Shown here one piece after another: positions 45,435-53,863 of a stretch of DNA of 64,000 bases. Under the pieces are notes generated by a model. It had not been told where the DNA came from. It did no database searches and was given only the letters and a program-made list of their open reading frames with translations. How positions within the stretch are numbered: the first letter of the stretch is position 1; each line of letters begins with the position of its first letter. Origin of the DNA: Chitinophaga agrisoli (GTDB lineage: Bacteria > Bacteroidota > Bacteroidia > Chitinophagales > Chitinophagaceae); NCBI RefSeq assembly GCF_008386695.1, contig NZ_VUOC01000002.1, positions 488,481-552,480 of the forward strand, given 5' to 3'. The position numbers and the translations under genes were made by a program.

Positions 45435-48400
45435 TTAGAGTTTATAGTAAACATTACGCGTAACAGTACTTGTTATTTGATTATTGCCGGGCAGGCGGTA
45501 TTGCAGCTCCACCGGGTAATTTATATTGCCATCCAGGTCCGGGAAATGCGAGATCATCAGGCGGCCGATGTTGGCGGGCGCTAATGACGGATCTATATAA
45601 AGGCGGCCGGCCTTATCCAGCAGTTCATGATAATCATCATTAGCTACAAAAGGCACGTAGTACATGAAACGGCAGCCGCCGGGATGCGGCTGCGCATACC
45701 CGTCGCTGATAGCGCCATCTTCCAGCTTATACAATGAAGCGTCGCCATTATACAGCCTGATAGCTTCCAGTGGAGGTACGCCGCCGGTTTGCACCGTATC
45801 CCTGCTGATCTTCATCGCTGAATTATAAGGATAACCATTGTACAGCAAAGGCAGCAGCTTATCCTGCAGCCAGCTGTTATTCAAACCGGCCCGCAGGTTG
45901 ATCAGGGGTTTGGTAGCCAGGGAACCGTCCCCTCCTATTTCAAACTGGTCAAAGCTCTCATCCGTGTTAAACTGCTGGCCGATCACAGCAATATTATTAG
46001 TGGCTATATCCCACAGATCTTTAGCCCCGGTACCTGCATTCATTTTTTCAACAAAATTGCTGTACATGCTGGTGCGGAAGGCGTAACTGATCACCTCCTT
46101 ACTCAGGGCAGACGTGGCATTACCTTTCAGGGCCGCCTCTGTGATCGTCGTGGTATCCCCCTCTGCGCCTATATCAGTTTTTGCTACGGAGGTCACGTTG
46201 TCGGCTGCTGCTTCACCGTCCGCAGAGTGCCGCACGATGCTGAGCGTATAAATGGTCTCTTTAGCCATGTTGGCGGGGAAATCAAAATTGGCCTGCGCTG
46301 TGCTCTCATCATAGGTCAGATTCATCAGTAAAGGCTGTCCCTGTGCAGGGTTCATGGAAGCGGTTATTTTCCATTTCTTACCGGCCTTATCTACGGGAAC
46401 AAACAGGTCGGGCTGGCCGCGCTTCAGCTTTATATATCCCTTATTATATTCTTTCGGCAGGAAATGGTACTGCCTTTTTACTGGGTATACATAGGCTACA
46501 TTCTCCCAGGGTATATAATCCGGCGCTTCGCCGGTTTTGAAGCTGGCGTTCTTTACTTCATAATCTACAGCGTTACTTTCATTTTTCAGCGCATCCCAGC
46601 TGCCGCCATTCTGCCTTTCAATATGTACTTTGGCAGAGGTGGTGAAATTGCTCACCGCCGGTAATATATCCCGCAGGGTGAGGGAGGCAGAGCCGCCGTC
46701 TGCAGCCACTTCAGTAATACCATTTATCTGCGCCCCATCGTTCATCAGCTTCAGCTCGTCCAGTTGTATCCGATAGGTGGCCACTTCATCATATTCGTTC
46801 ATCATAGAGAAAGGCTTTGCTACCGGGTAATTAAAGGCCACCTGCGGCGTAGCAAATACGCTCACGTCAGTGGATTGATCGCCTGGTTTCAGATCGCTGA
46901 TCACCTGGATCTCCAATTCCTTGGCGCCCATGATCTCACACTGGGAGCCCAGCTCTACTTTGATGCTGGAGTTTCCTTTTATCAACCCGCCCAGCACGGA
47001 ATATTTTACGGCGGCCGCCCCGCGGAACCAGGCAGGATTAGGCGCCTTGGCCTGCAGCAGTACGGCTGCCGCTAACTGGGCAATAATGAAGCTGCGTTTT
47101 TTACGAAATACTTTTACCCGTATGCCTACCTCTCCTTTCAGGAATACATAAGCCTGACCGGATGCATACCAGCCGTTAAACCCTATAACGCTATTGCTGC
47201 CTTTACACTTAGCCTCCCCATAGTCACGCAACAGGATGTCTGAGCCCGCGCCTACGGCAAACTCCCCGTATACGCCATAGTCAAACTTAAACCCTACCCT
47301 GAAGCGTATCCCAAAACCAAATCCGCCACCCGTCTTCATGGAATTTTCCGTGGCCATGAAATCAGTATTAATATCATCAAACAGCTCGCTTACTTCTGTT
47401 GGTAAGGCTGGCATGTCCTCTACCTTTGAGCCCATCATAAAATAGCTCTGTACCTCTGCCAGGCCCAGGATGGATAAACCAAACATCTCAGAAGGACGGC
47501 CTATATAGAACCACCAGTCATCCGGCCCTATATGCAGGGCTGCTTCCCCTGCCAGGCCGCGCTCATGGATACCTTTCAGCACACCCACGATATTAATATA
47601 GGTTTTGAAGCTCGCGTCGAAAGTACTGTTCACATTATCGTAGCGCATCTTAAACTGTACCCATAATGGGGCGGAATCATCCCCTTCTGCGTCAGACTTA
47701 TTAAGCGCCTTTATTGGCAGATGCATTACATAACCCGCGCCATCAAACTGCGCATACCGGAAACCACCATCTGTGCCAAACTGTACCTCCAGGGCTACGT
47801 TCACATTCACCACCATTTGTTGTACCAGCGCCAGCGAAACGCCGCCCATAAAACCAAGGCCTGCCTCTTTTACCGGTATATACTGGAATATTTCATTGAG
47901 CTCTTTGATACCGCCCTCCTTATCAAGGGAGTTACGGGTATCATAAGGATCAAACTGCGACGGCCTTTCCATATGGTAAGACATACCTCCCATCAAACCC
48001 GTTATCTGCAGCATAGGCGGAACCGGGATGGTGATGCCTATATAAGCATCCACATGCCAGTAACGGTAATCATCCTTTGAGCCAAAATAGGCCGTCGCTT
48101 TTGCCTTGGGGATGGGGCCCGGTATGGAGAACTCCAGGAAGCCCCGGAAACCGTTCCCGTATACAGGGTGGTTATCAAACAGCGTAATGATACCATGCAT
48201 CTGGAAGGCCATCACCTTCACAGAAAGCTCAATATCGTTTATCTGCACCTTATCAAACGACCAATGCGTAGTTGTTTTCTCTACCGGAGCGCCATTTACA
48301 GTGATGGTCTGCACTTCCTCTTCCTGTTTGGCGGTTACCACAAAAGAGGTGGCTGCGGCAAAACCTTTATCACTGGAGTTCATGAAGGCGAGCCGCACGG

Positions 48401-49844
48401 TAGCGCCAATGCCAATTTTCCCTTCTGATATACCAATGAACAGGTTATCAAATCCCACGGGGAAGCCGCTCATTTTGGAACCGCCATCGCTATTGCTAAA
48501 GTCAAAGGTACCGCTGTGTACATAGGGGCTTTTCGTGGATAATACAATGTCCTGGAAAGTGACCTTATTGATATTCAGCACACTCTTATTCAGGGTCACC
48601 TTACCGTTGAGGGTAGCCACCGGTAAAAAGTCCTTATCCGTTTTAGTGAGTTCTATCCGGCTGTCTTTACCCAGGGTGATGGTACCGGCAAAGAACTTAA
48701 ACTCTTTATCCGCGGTGGTATTTACAGCAAAGGAGTAGTAGGTATCATCGCCACGCATGCTCACGGCAGCGTCATAATCCAGCGGATCGTCACCCAGGAA
48801 ACCTACCCTCAGCTGGCCGCCCATTTCGCCGCCATTCAGCTTATTCTTACTGAATGTAAGGCCCACCTTATCTATAGAAAGAGGCCAGCCACCGGCGCTG
48901 GCGTCACCCAGTTTTACTATATGATCTGCAGTAATGGAACCGCTCACGCCCTGGTCATCTAATATAAAATCACTTACCGTCACTTTGGGGGGGCCATTTT
49001 TAGTGGCCAGTTGTGAAGGAAGATCTACCTCCAGTTGTTGCAGGTAAAAGCCCCGCCATAATAAAGGACTGCCCGGGTCTACCAGCATATCCTTACTCAA
49101 TTTGATGCCTGCGGGATTCGCAATATCGCTCATATCCACCACGGCATTCTTTACGCGAAAGCCAAAATCCTCCAGGCCTTTAATGCGGAAAGCCGGTATA
49201 TCTACCGTAGCCATGATATTATTTAGGTCGCGTACATTCACCTGCAGGGATGCACGTAGTATATCTGTATTAGTATCCTGGGGCCGTAGCATGCCCTTAT
49301 CAAACTCGAAAACGCCACTGAGGTTGGCGTCTTTGAAACCGTTGCAATCCCATTCAACAAAATTGCTCCCATCACCGGGGAAGATGAGGTCTAAATGATC
49401 GTTAACATTAATACGCTTTTCTTTCAGCATCACCAGCTTGGTACCGGTACCGGCGGAGATACCGCCGGGCGTAAACGCAATATTCTTACCGCCAAAGACC
49501 AGCTCACTTTGCGTACCCGGAAAGGTAAAACGGAAGTAGGCGCTGAAAGTAGCGCCTGTGCTGGTCATACGCGCGCTGTCAATAGCGATCACATAGGTTT
49601 TTCCGTTGATTTCCCGCACCAGGCCTACCGGCAGGGTACCAAGATCGCCGTCAGTAAGCGCGGTTACAAAACGGTTCTTTTCCTTGATCTTGTTGAAGAG
49701 GCCTGTGACATATCCTTCAAGGTCCGTTACCAGTGAGGTATCGGTGGCGCCATAAGTAGCGTCCATGGCAAATGCCAGGGAGTAACAGGGCTGCAGGAAA
49801 AACAATAACAGGGCCAGTGAAACAATAATACGTTTCAGGGGCAT
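45435..49844 (-). CDS. Giant exported beta-rich protein, first gene of the adhesin/toxin operon
   Basis: About 1,469 aa from the ATG at 49844, where the signal peptide begins (M-P-L-K-R-I-I-V-S-L-A-L-L-L-F-F); an ATG at 49868 would add eight residues. The mature protein is mostly short beta-strands. The first 600 residues have repeated D-x-x-L-x-G-x-x-x-F-x-x-G strands reminiscent of AsmA/TamB-like or beta-solenoid proteins. The middle (about 600-1000) has glycine- and aromatic-rich barrel-like strands (G-G-G-F-G-F-G-I-R-F-R-V-G-F-K-F). The last 450 are Ig-like. I recognise no family. As the first gene of a seven-gene operon with two adhesins and a toxin, it could be an envelope scaffold or transport component. 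That is inference. Confidence 0.75.
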   Translation of the reverse strand: MPLKRIIVSLALLLFFLQPCYSLAFAMDATYGATDTSLVTDLEGYVTGLFNKIKEKNRFVTALTDGDLGTLPVGLVREINGKTYVIAIDSARMTSTGATFSAYFRFTFPGTQSELVFGGKNIAFTPGGISAGTGTKLVMLKEKRINVNDHLDLIFPGDGSNFVEWDCNGFKDANLSGVFEFDKGMLRPQDTNTDILRASLQVNVRDLNNIMATVDIPAFRIKGLEDFGFRVKNAVVDMSDIANPAGIKLSKDMLVDPGSPLLWRGFYLQQLEVDLPSQLATKNGPPKVTVSDFILDDQGVSGSITADHIVKLGDASAGGWPLSIDKVGLTFSKNKLNGGEMGGQLRVGFLGDDPLDYDAAVSMRGDDTYYSFAVNTTADKEFKFFAGTITLGKDSRIELTKTDKDFLPVATLNGKVTLNKSVLNINKVTFQDIVLSTKSPYVHSGTFDFSNSDGGSKMSGFPVGFDNLFIGISEGKIGIGATVRLAFMNSSDKGFAAATSFVVTAKQEEEVQTITVNGAPVEKTTTHWSFDKVQINDIELSVKVMAFQMHGIITLFDNHPVYGNGFRGFLEFSIPGPIPKAKATAYFGSKDDYRYWHVDAYIGITIPVPPMLQITGLMGGMSYHMERPSQFDPYDTRNSLDKEGGIKELNEIFQYIPVKEAGLGFMGGVSLALVQQMVVNVNVALEVQFGTDGGFRYAQFDGAGYVMHLPIKALNKSDAEGDDSAPLWVQFKMRYDNVNSTFDASFKTYINIVGVLKGIHERGLAGEAALHIGPDDWWFYIGRPSEMFGLSILGLAEVQSYFMMGSKVEDMPALPTEVSELFDDINTDFMATENSMKTGGGFGFGIRFRVGFKFDYGVYGEFAVGAGSDILLRDYGEAKCKGSNSVIGFNGWYASGQAYVFLKGEVGIRVKVFRKKRSFIIAQLAAAVLLQAKAPNPAWFRGAAAVKYSVLGGLIKGNSSIKVELGSQCEIMGAKELEIQVISDLKPGDQSTDVSVFATPQVAFNYPVAKPFSMMNEYDEVATYRIQLDELKLMNDGAQINGITEVAADGGSASLTLRDILPAVSNFTTSAKVHIERQNGGSWDALKNESNAVDYEVKNASFKTGEAPDYIPWENVAYVYPVKRQYHFLPKEYNKGYIKLKRGQPDLFVPVDKAGKKWKITASMNPAQGQPLLMNLTYDESTAQANFDFPANMAKETIYTLSIVRHSADGEAAADNVTSVAKTDIGAEGDTTTITEAALKGNATSALSKEVISYAFRTSMYSNFVEKMNAGTGAKDLWDIATNNIAVIGQQFNTDESFDQFEIGGDGSLATKPLINLRAGLNNSWLQDKLLPLLYNGYPYNSAMKISRDTVQTGGVPPLEAIRLYNGDASLYKLEDGAISDGYAQPHPGGCRFMYYVPFVANDDYHELLDKAGRLYIDPSLAPANIGRLMISHFPDLDGNINYPVELQYRLPGNNQITSTVTRNVYYKL

Positions 49845-50000
49845 AGGGCTACATAGGTTGTGTGGCATTGTACTACCGGATAAAGGGTGTACCCTTGTTA
49901 AGGGTCGTTGTAGCCGTAAATATACATTTATTTTTTAATGTAGATAATTTCGTAATACAATATTTAAAGGAGGCGAACGTTAGAGGCGAGATCAATCACC
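49845..50000. other. Upstream region of the adhesin/toxin operon
   Basis: About 155 bp, AT-rich, between the operon start and the end of the ROK kinase gene. The minus strand has a TATATTTA stretch about 70 bp upstream of the start, only loosely like a Bacteroidota -7 element. No terminator is seen for the kinase operon, so read-through from the fructan operon into the toxin operon cannot be excluded. Confidence 0.4.
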
Positions 50001-50960
50001 CTAACACATACCCGCTAACGTCAAAGCAGCAATATCTCCAATACTTTCCCCCAGCGCCGCCGGCACAATCTCGCAAACACTGCGCGATCCCGCTAACGCT
50101 TCCTCTGCTATCACCTTGGTCATCGCAGGGTCCAGCAGTGGTTTGGCCCGGCCATAGATACTCCCCAGCACGATCCGTTCCGGGTTCAGGATATCGATCA
50201 GCAATGATAATCCCTTACCCAGGTACGCTGCGCAGGTATTATAAATATCAATCGCCACCTCATCCCCTGCAAAAGCCGCTGCTGCTACCGTTTTTGCAGT
50301 GATCCCACACAGCTGGTCAAAGCTCTTGCAGAAACTCACCGGCTCTCCCATCTGTAATTTTTGCCGCACCTTCATCTGCGCGATCTGCGCAATACCGCCA
50401 CCGCTGCAAAACCCTTCAAAAGAGCCTGCCTTTCCAAAACCCACCGGGCCTATATCAGCCAGGCGTATATGCCCTACTTCACCGGCCAGCTCAGAACTGC
50501 CTTCATACAAACGCCCGTCAAGTATTAGACCAGCGCCCATACCGGTACCGAAGGTCAGGAAAATGATATTATTGCAGTTCCGTCCTGCCCCATACTTCCA
50601 TTCCGCCACGGCGCCCGCATTAGCGTCATTCTGCATCATCACCTTTTTACCAAACCTTTTTTCCGTAAGCTGTACCATGGGGATATTATCCCAACCCGGC
50701 AGGTTGGGCGGGGAAAGTATAAGGCCCAACCTGCGGCTCAATGGCCCACCACAGCTAATGCCTATACCTGCTATATCGCCGGTTGTTAAAGCATGTTGCT
50801 GCAGCAGGTTCTCTGCTGCGAAAAATAATTTGTCGATCATTTCATACGCGGGCCCGCCTGTGGGGATCACTTCTTTTGCCTTTATATGCATGCTGCCATT
50901 CTCCTCATTGCCTAGTATTATCGCACACTTCGTTCCGCCTATATCAAAGCCTAATAACAT
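50001..50960 (-). CDS. ROK family sugar kinase, probable fructokinase
   Basis: A 319-aa ROK kinase, the last gene of the fructan operon. The phosphate loop is D-I-G-G-T-K (about 6-11); sugar-binding and catalytic parts are M-Q-N-D-A-N-A-G-A-V-A-E-W, then F-G-T-G-M-G-A-G-L-I and E-V-G-H-I. The family's zinc motif C-x-C-G-x-x-G-C-x-E is replaced by F-G-K-A-G-S-F-E-G-F-C: the cysteines are lost but the Glu kept. It phosphorylates a hexose with ATP in the cytoplasm. With a GH32 hydrolase and sugar porter upstream, fructose released from fructan is the likely substrate, though glucokinase or mannokinase activity cannot be excluded. Confidence 0.85.
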   Translation of the reverse strand: MLLGFDIGGTKCAIILGNEENGSMHIKAKEVIPTGGPAYEMIDKLFFAAENLLQQHALTTGDIAGIGISCGGPLSRRLGLILSPPNLPGWDNIPMVQLTEKRFGKKVMMQNDANAGAVAEWKYGAGRNCNNIIFLTFGTGMGAGLILDGRLYEGSSELAGEVGHIRLADIGPVGFGKAGSFEGFCSGGGIAQIAQMKVRQKLQMGEPVSFCKSFDQLCGITAKTVAAAAFAGDEVAIDIYNTCAAYLGKGLSLLIDILNPERIVLGSIYGRAKPLLDPAMTKVIAEEALAGSRSVCEIVPAALGESIGDIAALTLAGMC

Positions 50961-50976
50961 ATATCTTACTTTATGA

Positions 50977-52449
50977 TTATTTAGATAAAGGATACACCTT
51001 TATCGCGCTGAATTTTACTTTCCCATGTTTGGCGTATAACCACAGATACGATCCTTTCTGCTCATACAAACGGTTCACTATACACCGTTTGCCGTTTACG
51101 CATACATCAATAATGCTGTTCTTTACAATGATATCCAGCGTTATTTTCTTGTCTAACCCATCCACTGCCTCAATACTGGTATTGGCCAGTTTTACAATCC
51201 TGTTAATAGCAGAAAAGCTAAGCGCGTAACCGCCTGCTGCGTGCTCGCCAGACCTGAGCACCAGGCCATATTCTTCGTTTATGCCCGTTGGCGTAATTTC
51301 CATCGTAACCCTGTAATCTGCCGGCAGATCCTTAAAATAAACAGCGCCCTGCCCATTGGGGGCGTTCACCAGGTAACTGCCAGCCGCAGGTTCAGTGGTC
51401 AGGGAATCATGTACAGCCTGCAAAGGCAGCGCGGTTATATTATCGGGTAGCATTTCCGGCGGGAACTTTGTGCTGAGCGTACCATCCTGCTCCTGTATCA
51501 GCTCACGGAAAACAGTGCTGCCGCCAAATATCTCGCCTTTATCATCCTTGCCATCCCGCCGGGAGGGTATCCATCCTGCCGCAATTCTCCTGCCATTCGT
51601 GAACTCAGCGGTCTTTACCACATTCGCCCAGTCTTCATTTAATGCCTGGCTCCGCGGCTGCTCCCACGGTCCCAGCGGGTTCCGGGATTTAACATAAAAG
51701 GTATTGCCATTATGACTGTATACCAGGTAATACCATCCGTTCCAGTTAAAGTAATCCGGGCATTCCGGCACAGACGGCTGGCCGGTTAGTACCGGCGGCT
51801 CCACCGCCCAGTGCTGCCGGTCTCTGGAACTAAGATGTACCAGGGCACCGGCCGCTCCATTCATAACGGGCTGGTCCTGCCGGCTGGAAACGAACAAATT
51901 AAATACGCCGTTTTTGTCTACCGTTACCTTGGGATCCCGGAAATCTCTTTTGCTGTACCCCGGCGCCGAAGTATAAAACGGATTAGGCTTTTGTTTCACG
52001 AAATGAATACCGTCTTCACTGATGGCATAGCTGAGTTGCTCATTTACCTTGCCATTATCAATAAGCCGGGTGGCATAATAGGCATAAAAGCGGTTGTTTG
52101 CATATACAACAGAGCCGGTACAGATAGATTTCTCCCAATCCTCATCAATACCCAGCACAATGGGGAAATTCTTCCAGTGCTTAAGATCCTTCGTAGTGCT
52201 AAGTACCCACTGATGACCGCCCAGGCCGTTGAGGGACGAGTGATGGGCGGAGTCCAGCAGCCAGTACAGGTAATAGGTATCATTGTGAAAGAAGGGAATA
52301 CAATCCCCTACAAATAGCTGCTCGCCTGACGGCGTAAAATATTGAAAATTATCCGTAGGTTGTTTAGCCGGATCATACTGTACGCTAAACTGCGCCTTTA
52401 CCTGCATACACAGCAGGATAATAGTTCCAATTAAGAGTATTCTTTTCAT
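50977..52449 (-). CDS. GH32 fructan hydrolase (levanase/inulinase-like), exported
   Basis: About 490 aa from the ATG at 52449; an ATG at 52455 adds two residues. The signal peptide ends V-K-A-Q near residue 20. The five-bladed propeller carries all three GH32 acids: nucleophile Asp49 in F-V-G-D-C-I-P-F (in place of the usual W-M-N-D-P-N-G), Asp172 in the R-D-P motif (F-R-D-P-K-V), and the acid/base Glu229 in V-P-E-C-P-D-Y-F. A C-terminal beta-sandwich (about 350-490) follows. Family members release fructose or sucrose-derived units from levan, inulin or sucrose. Its place between a sugar porter and a ROK kinase supports fructose release. There is no lipobox, so it is probably periplasmic. Confidence 0.9.
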   Translation of the reverse strand: MKRILLIGTIILLCMQVKAQFSVQYDPAKQPTDNFQYFTPSGEQLFVGDCIPFFHNDTYYLYWLLDSAHHSSLNGLGGHQWVLSTTKDLKHWKNFPIVLGIDEDWEKSICTGSVVYANNRFYAYYATRLIDNGKVNEQLSYAISEDGIHFVKQKPNPFYTSAPGYSKRDFRDPKVTVDKNGVFNLFVSSRQDQPVMNGAAGALVHLSSRDRQHWAVEPPVLTGQPSVPECPDYFNWNGWYYLVYSHNGNTFYVKSRNPLGPWEQPRSQALNEDWANVVKTAEFTNGRRIAAGWIPSRRDGKDDKGEIFGGSTVFRELIQEQDGTLSTKFPPEMLPDNITALPLQAVHDSLTTEPAAGSYLVNAPNGQGAVYFKDLPADYRVTMEITPTGINEEYGLVLRSGEHAAGGYALSFSAINRIVKLANTSIEAVDGLDKKITLDIIVKNSIIDVCVNGKRCIVNRLYEQKGSYLWLYAKHGKVKFSAIKVYPLSK

Positions 52450-52467
52450 AAACATAATTAACAGTGT

Positions 52468-53862
52468 CTATAATGTGCGGGGGCTACCGCCTTTACGCCA
52501 GTGAGATTCGATATCCTCCAGTGACCGGCCCTTTGTTTCAGGAATGTAATACCATCCCCAGATAAGACCCAGTATACAGATCCCTGTATAAAACCAGAAA
52601 GTGGTGGCAATACCTATTCCGTTGACCAGCTTCAGGAAAGTGAACGCGATAATGGCATTAAAGCCCCAGTGTGATAATGAGCCTATACTCATACCCAGGC
52701 CGCGCACATTCAGCGGAAACACCTCGGATATCAGCAGCCAGCCCAGCGGCGCCAGGCTAATGGCAATGAAGATGATATAAAACACGATACTCAATACCGC
52801 AAATATGGGCAGGCTGGCCCCCAGCTGCTCCCTTAAATAAAAGCAGAGGCCCATCATAAAAAGGGAAGGTATCATGCCGGAAATACCGATCATGTATAAT
52901 TTCCGGCGGCCTACTTTGTCCAGCAGCACAACAGACAGGAAACAGGATAATACATTCACTACGCCTATAATGATGGCGGGTAATATGCTCTCTGTATTAC
53001 TTACAATACCAGCCATCTTAAAAATGATGGGCGAATAGTAAATGATGGTATTAACGCCGGATAACTGCTGGAAAAAGAAGATGCCAACCGTAATGATCAG
53101 CGCAGGACGTAACCAGGGCTGCAGCACTTCCTTTAGTCCGCCGGTTGCGGCAGTCTGCAGCTCCACATCCTGTTTAAGCGCAACCAGCGTTTGTTCTACC
53201 AGGTCTTTATCTTCTACCTGTAACAGCACCTTTCTGCCTTCCTCCCAACGGTTACGGCTAATGAGCCAGCGCGGCGTTTCCGGCAAAAAGAACATACCCG
53301 CCAACAGGACAAGGGCAGGAAAAAACCCTACAAAGAACATCCATCTCCAGGATTCCGTGTTTGCATCGTTGCTCAGCAGGTAATCTGCTATATAGGATAA
53401 CAGGATGCCTGCGGTGATCATCAGCTGGTTAAGCGTCACCAACTGTCCGCGTCTGCGTGTAGGCGATATCTCCGCTATGTACATAGGTACTACATAAGAG
53501 GTGATGCCTATAGCGATGCCGATCAGCAGCCGCATCACCATCAGCACCGTCACACTGGGCGCAAATGTGCAGCCTAAAGCCCCCAGGGCAAATACGATAG
53601 CATTTATGATGATCATTTTCTTGCGGCCCAGCCGGTCAGAGAGTTTACCGCTTGCCACTGCTCCCAGCACAGCGCCTATCAACACCGTAGTGGTGACCCA
53701 TTCCAGCTGCGCATCTGTTAAATGCCAGTGCTCCTTTAAAAAGGGTAATGCCCCGGAAATAACGCCGGTGTCAAAACCGAATAATAATCCACCGGTAGCG
53801 GCTATCACCGCTATTAATAATACATTGGGCTGTAAGCTCATACTGTTTGGTTTTGTTTTCAT
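52468..53862 (-). CDS. Sugar porter, major facilitator superfamily
   Basis: About 464 aa from the ATG at 53862, placed 1 bp after the susD stop; the ATG at 53877 overlaps susD. It has twelve membrane helices. Sugar porter signatures are G-G-L-L-F-G-F-D-T-G-V-I-S-G in helix 1, D-R-L-G-R-K-K after helix 2, R-L-L-I-G-I-A-I-G, P-E-T-P-R-W-L-I, the Q-Q-L-S-G-V-N motif of helix 7, and P-E-T-K-G-R-S-L-E at the C-terminus. Proton symport of a monosaccharide across the inner membrane is the family role. Fructose is likely here. It lies between susD and the GH32 gene, as in compact fructan loci. Confidence 0.92.
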   Translation of the reverse strand: MKTKPNSMSLQPNVLLIAVIAATGGLLFGFDTGVISGALPFLKEHWHLTDAQLEWVTTTVLIGAVLGAVASGKLSDRLGRKKMIIINAIVFALGALGCTFAPSVTVLMVMRLLIGIAIGITSYVVPMYIAEISPTRRRGQLVTLNQLMITAGILLSYIADYLLSNDANTESWRWMFFVGFFPALVLLAGMFFLPETPRWLISRNRWEEGRKVLLQVEDKDLVEQTLVALKQDVELQTAATGGLKEVLQPWLRPALIITVGIFFFQQLSGVNTIIYYSPIIFKMAGIVSNTESILPAIIIGVVNVLSCFLSVVLLDKVGRRKLYMIGISGMIPSLFMMGLCFYLREQLGASLPIFAVLSIVFYIIFIAISLAPLGWLLISEVFPLNVRGLGMSIGSLSHWGFNAIIAFTFLKLVNGIGIATTFWFYTGICILGLIWGWYYIPETKGRSLEDIESHWRKGGSPRTL

Positions 53863-53863
53863 A

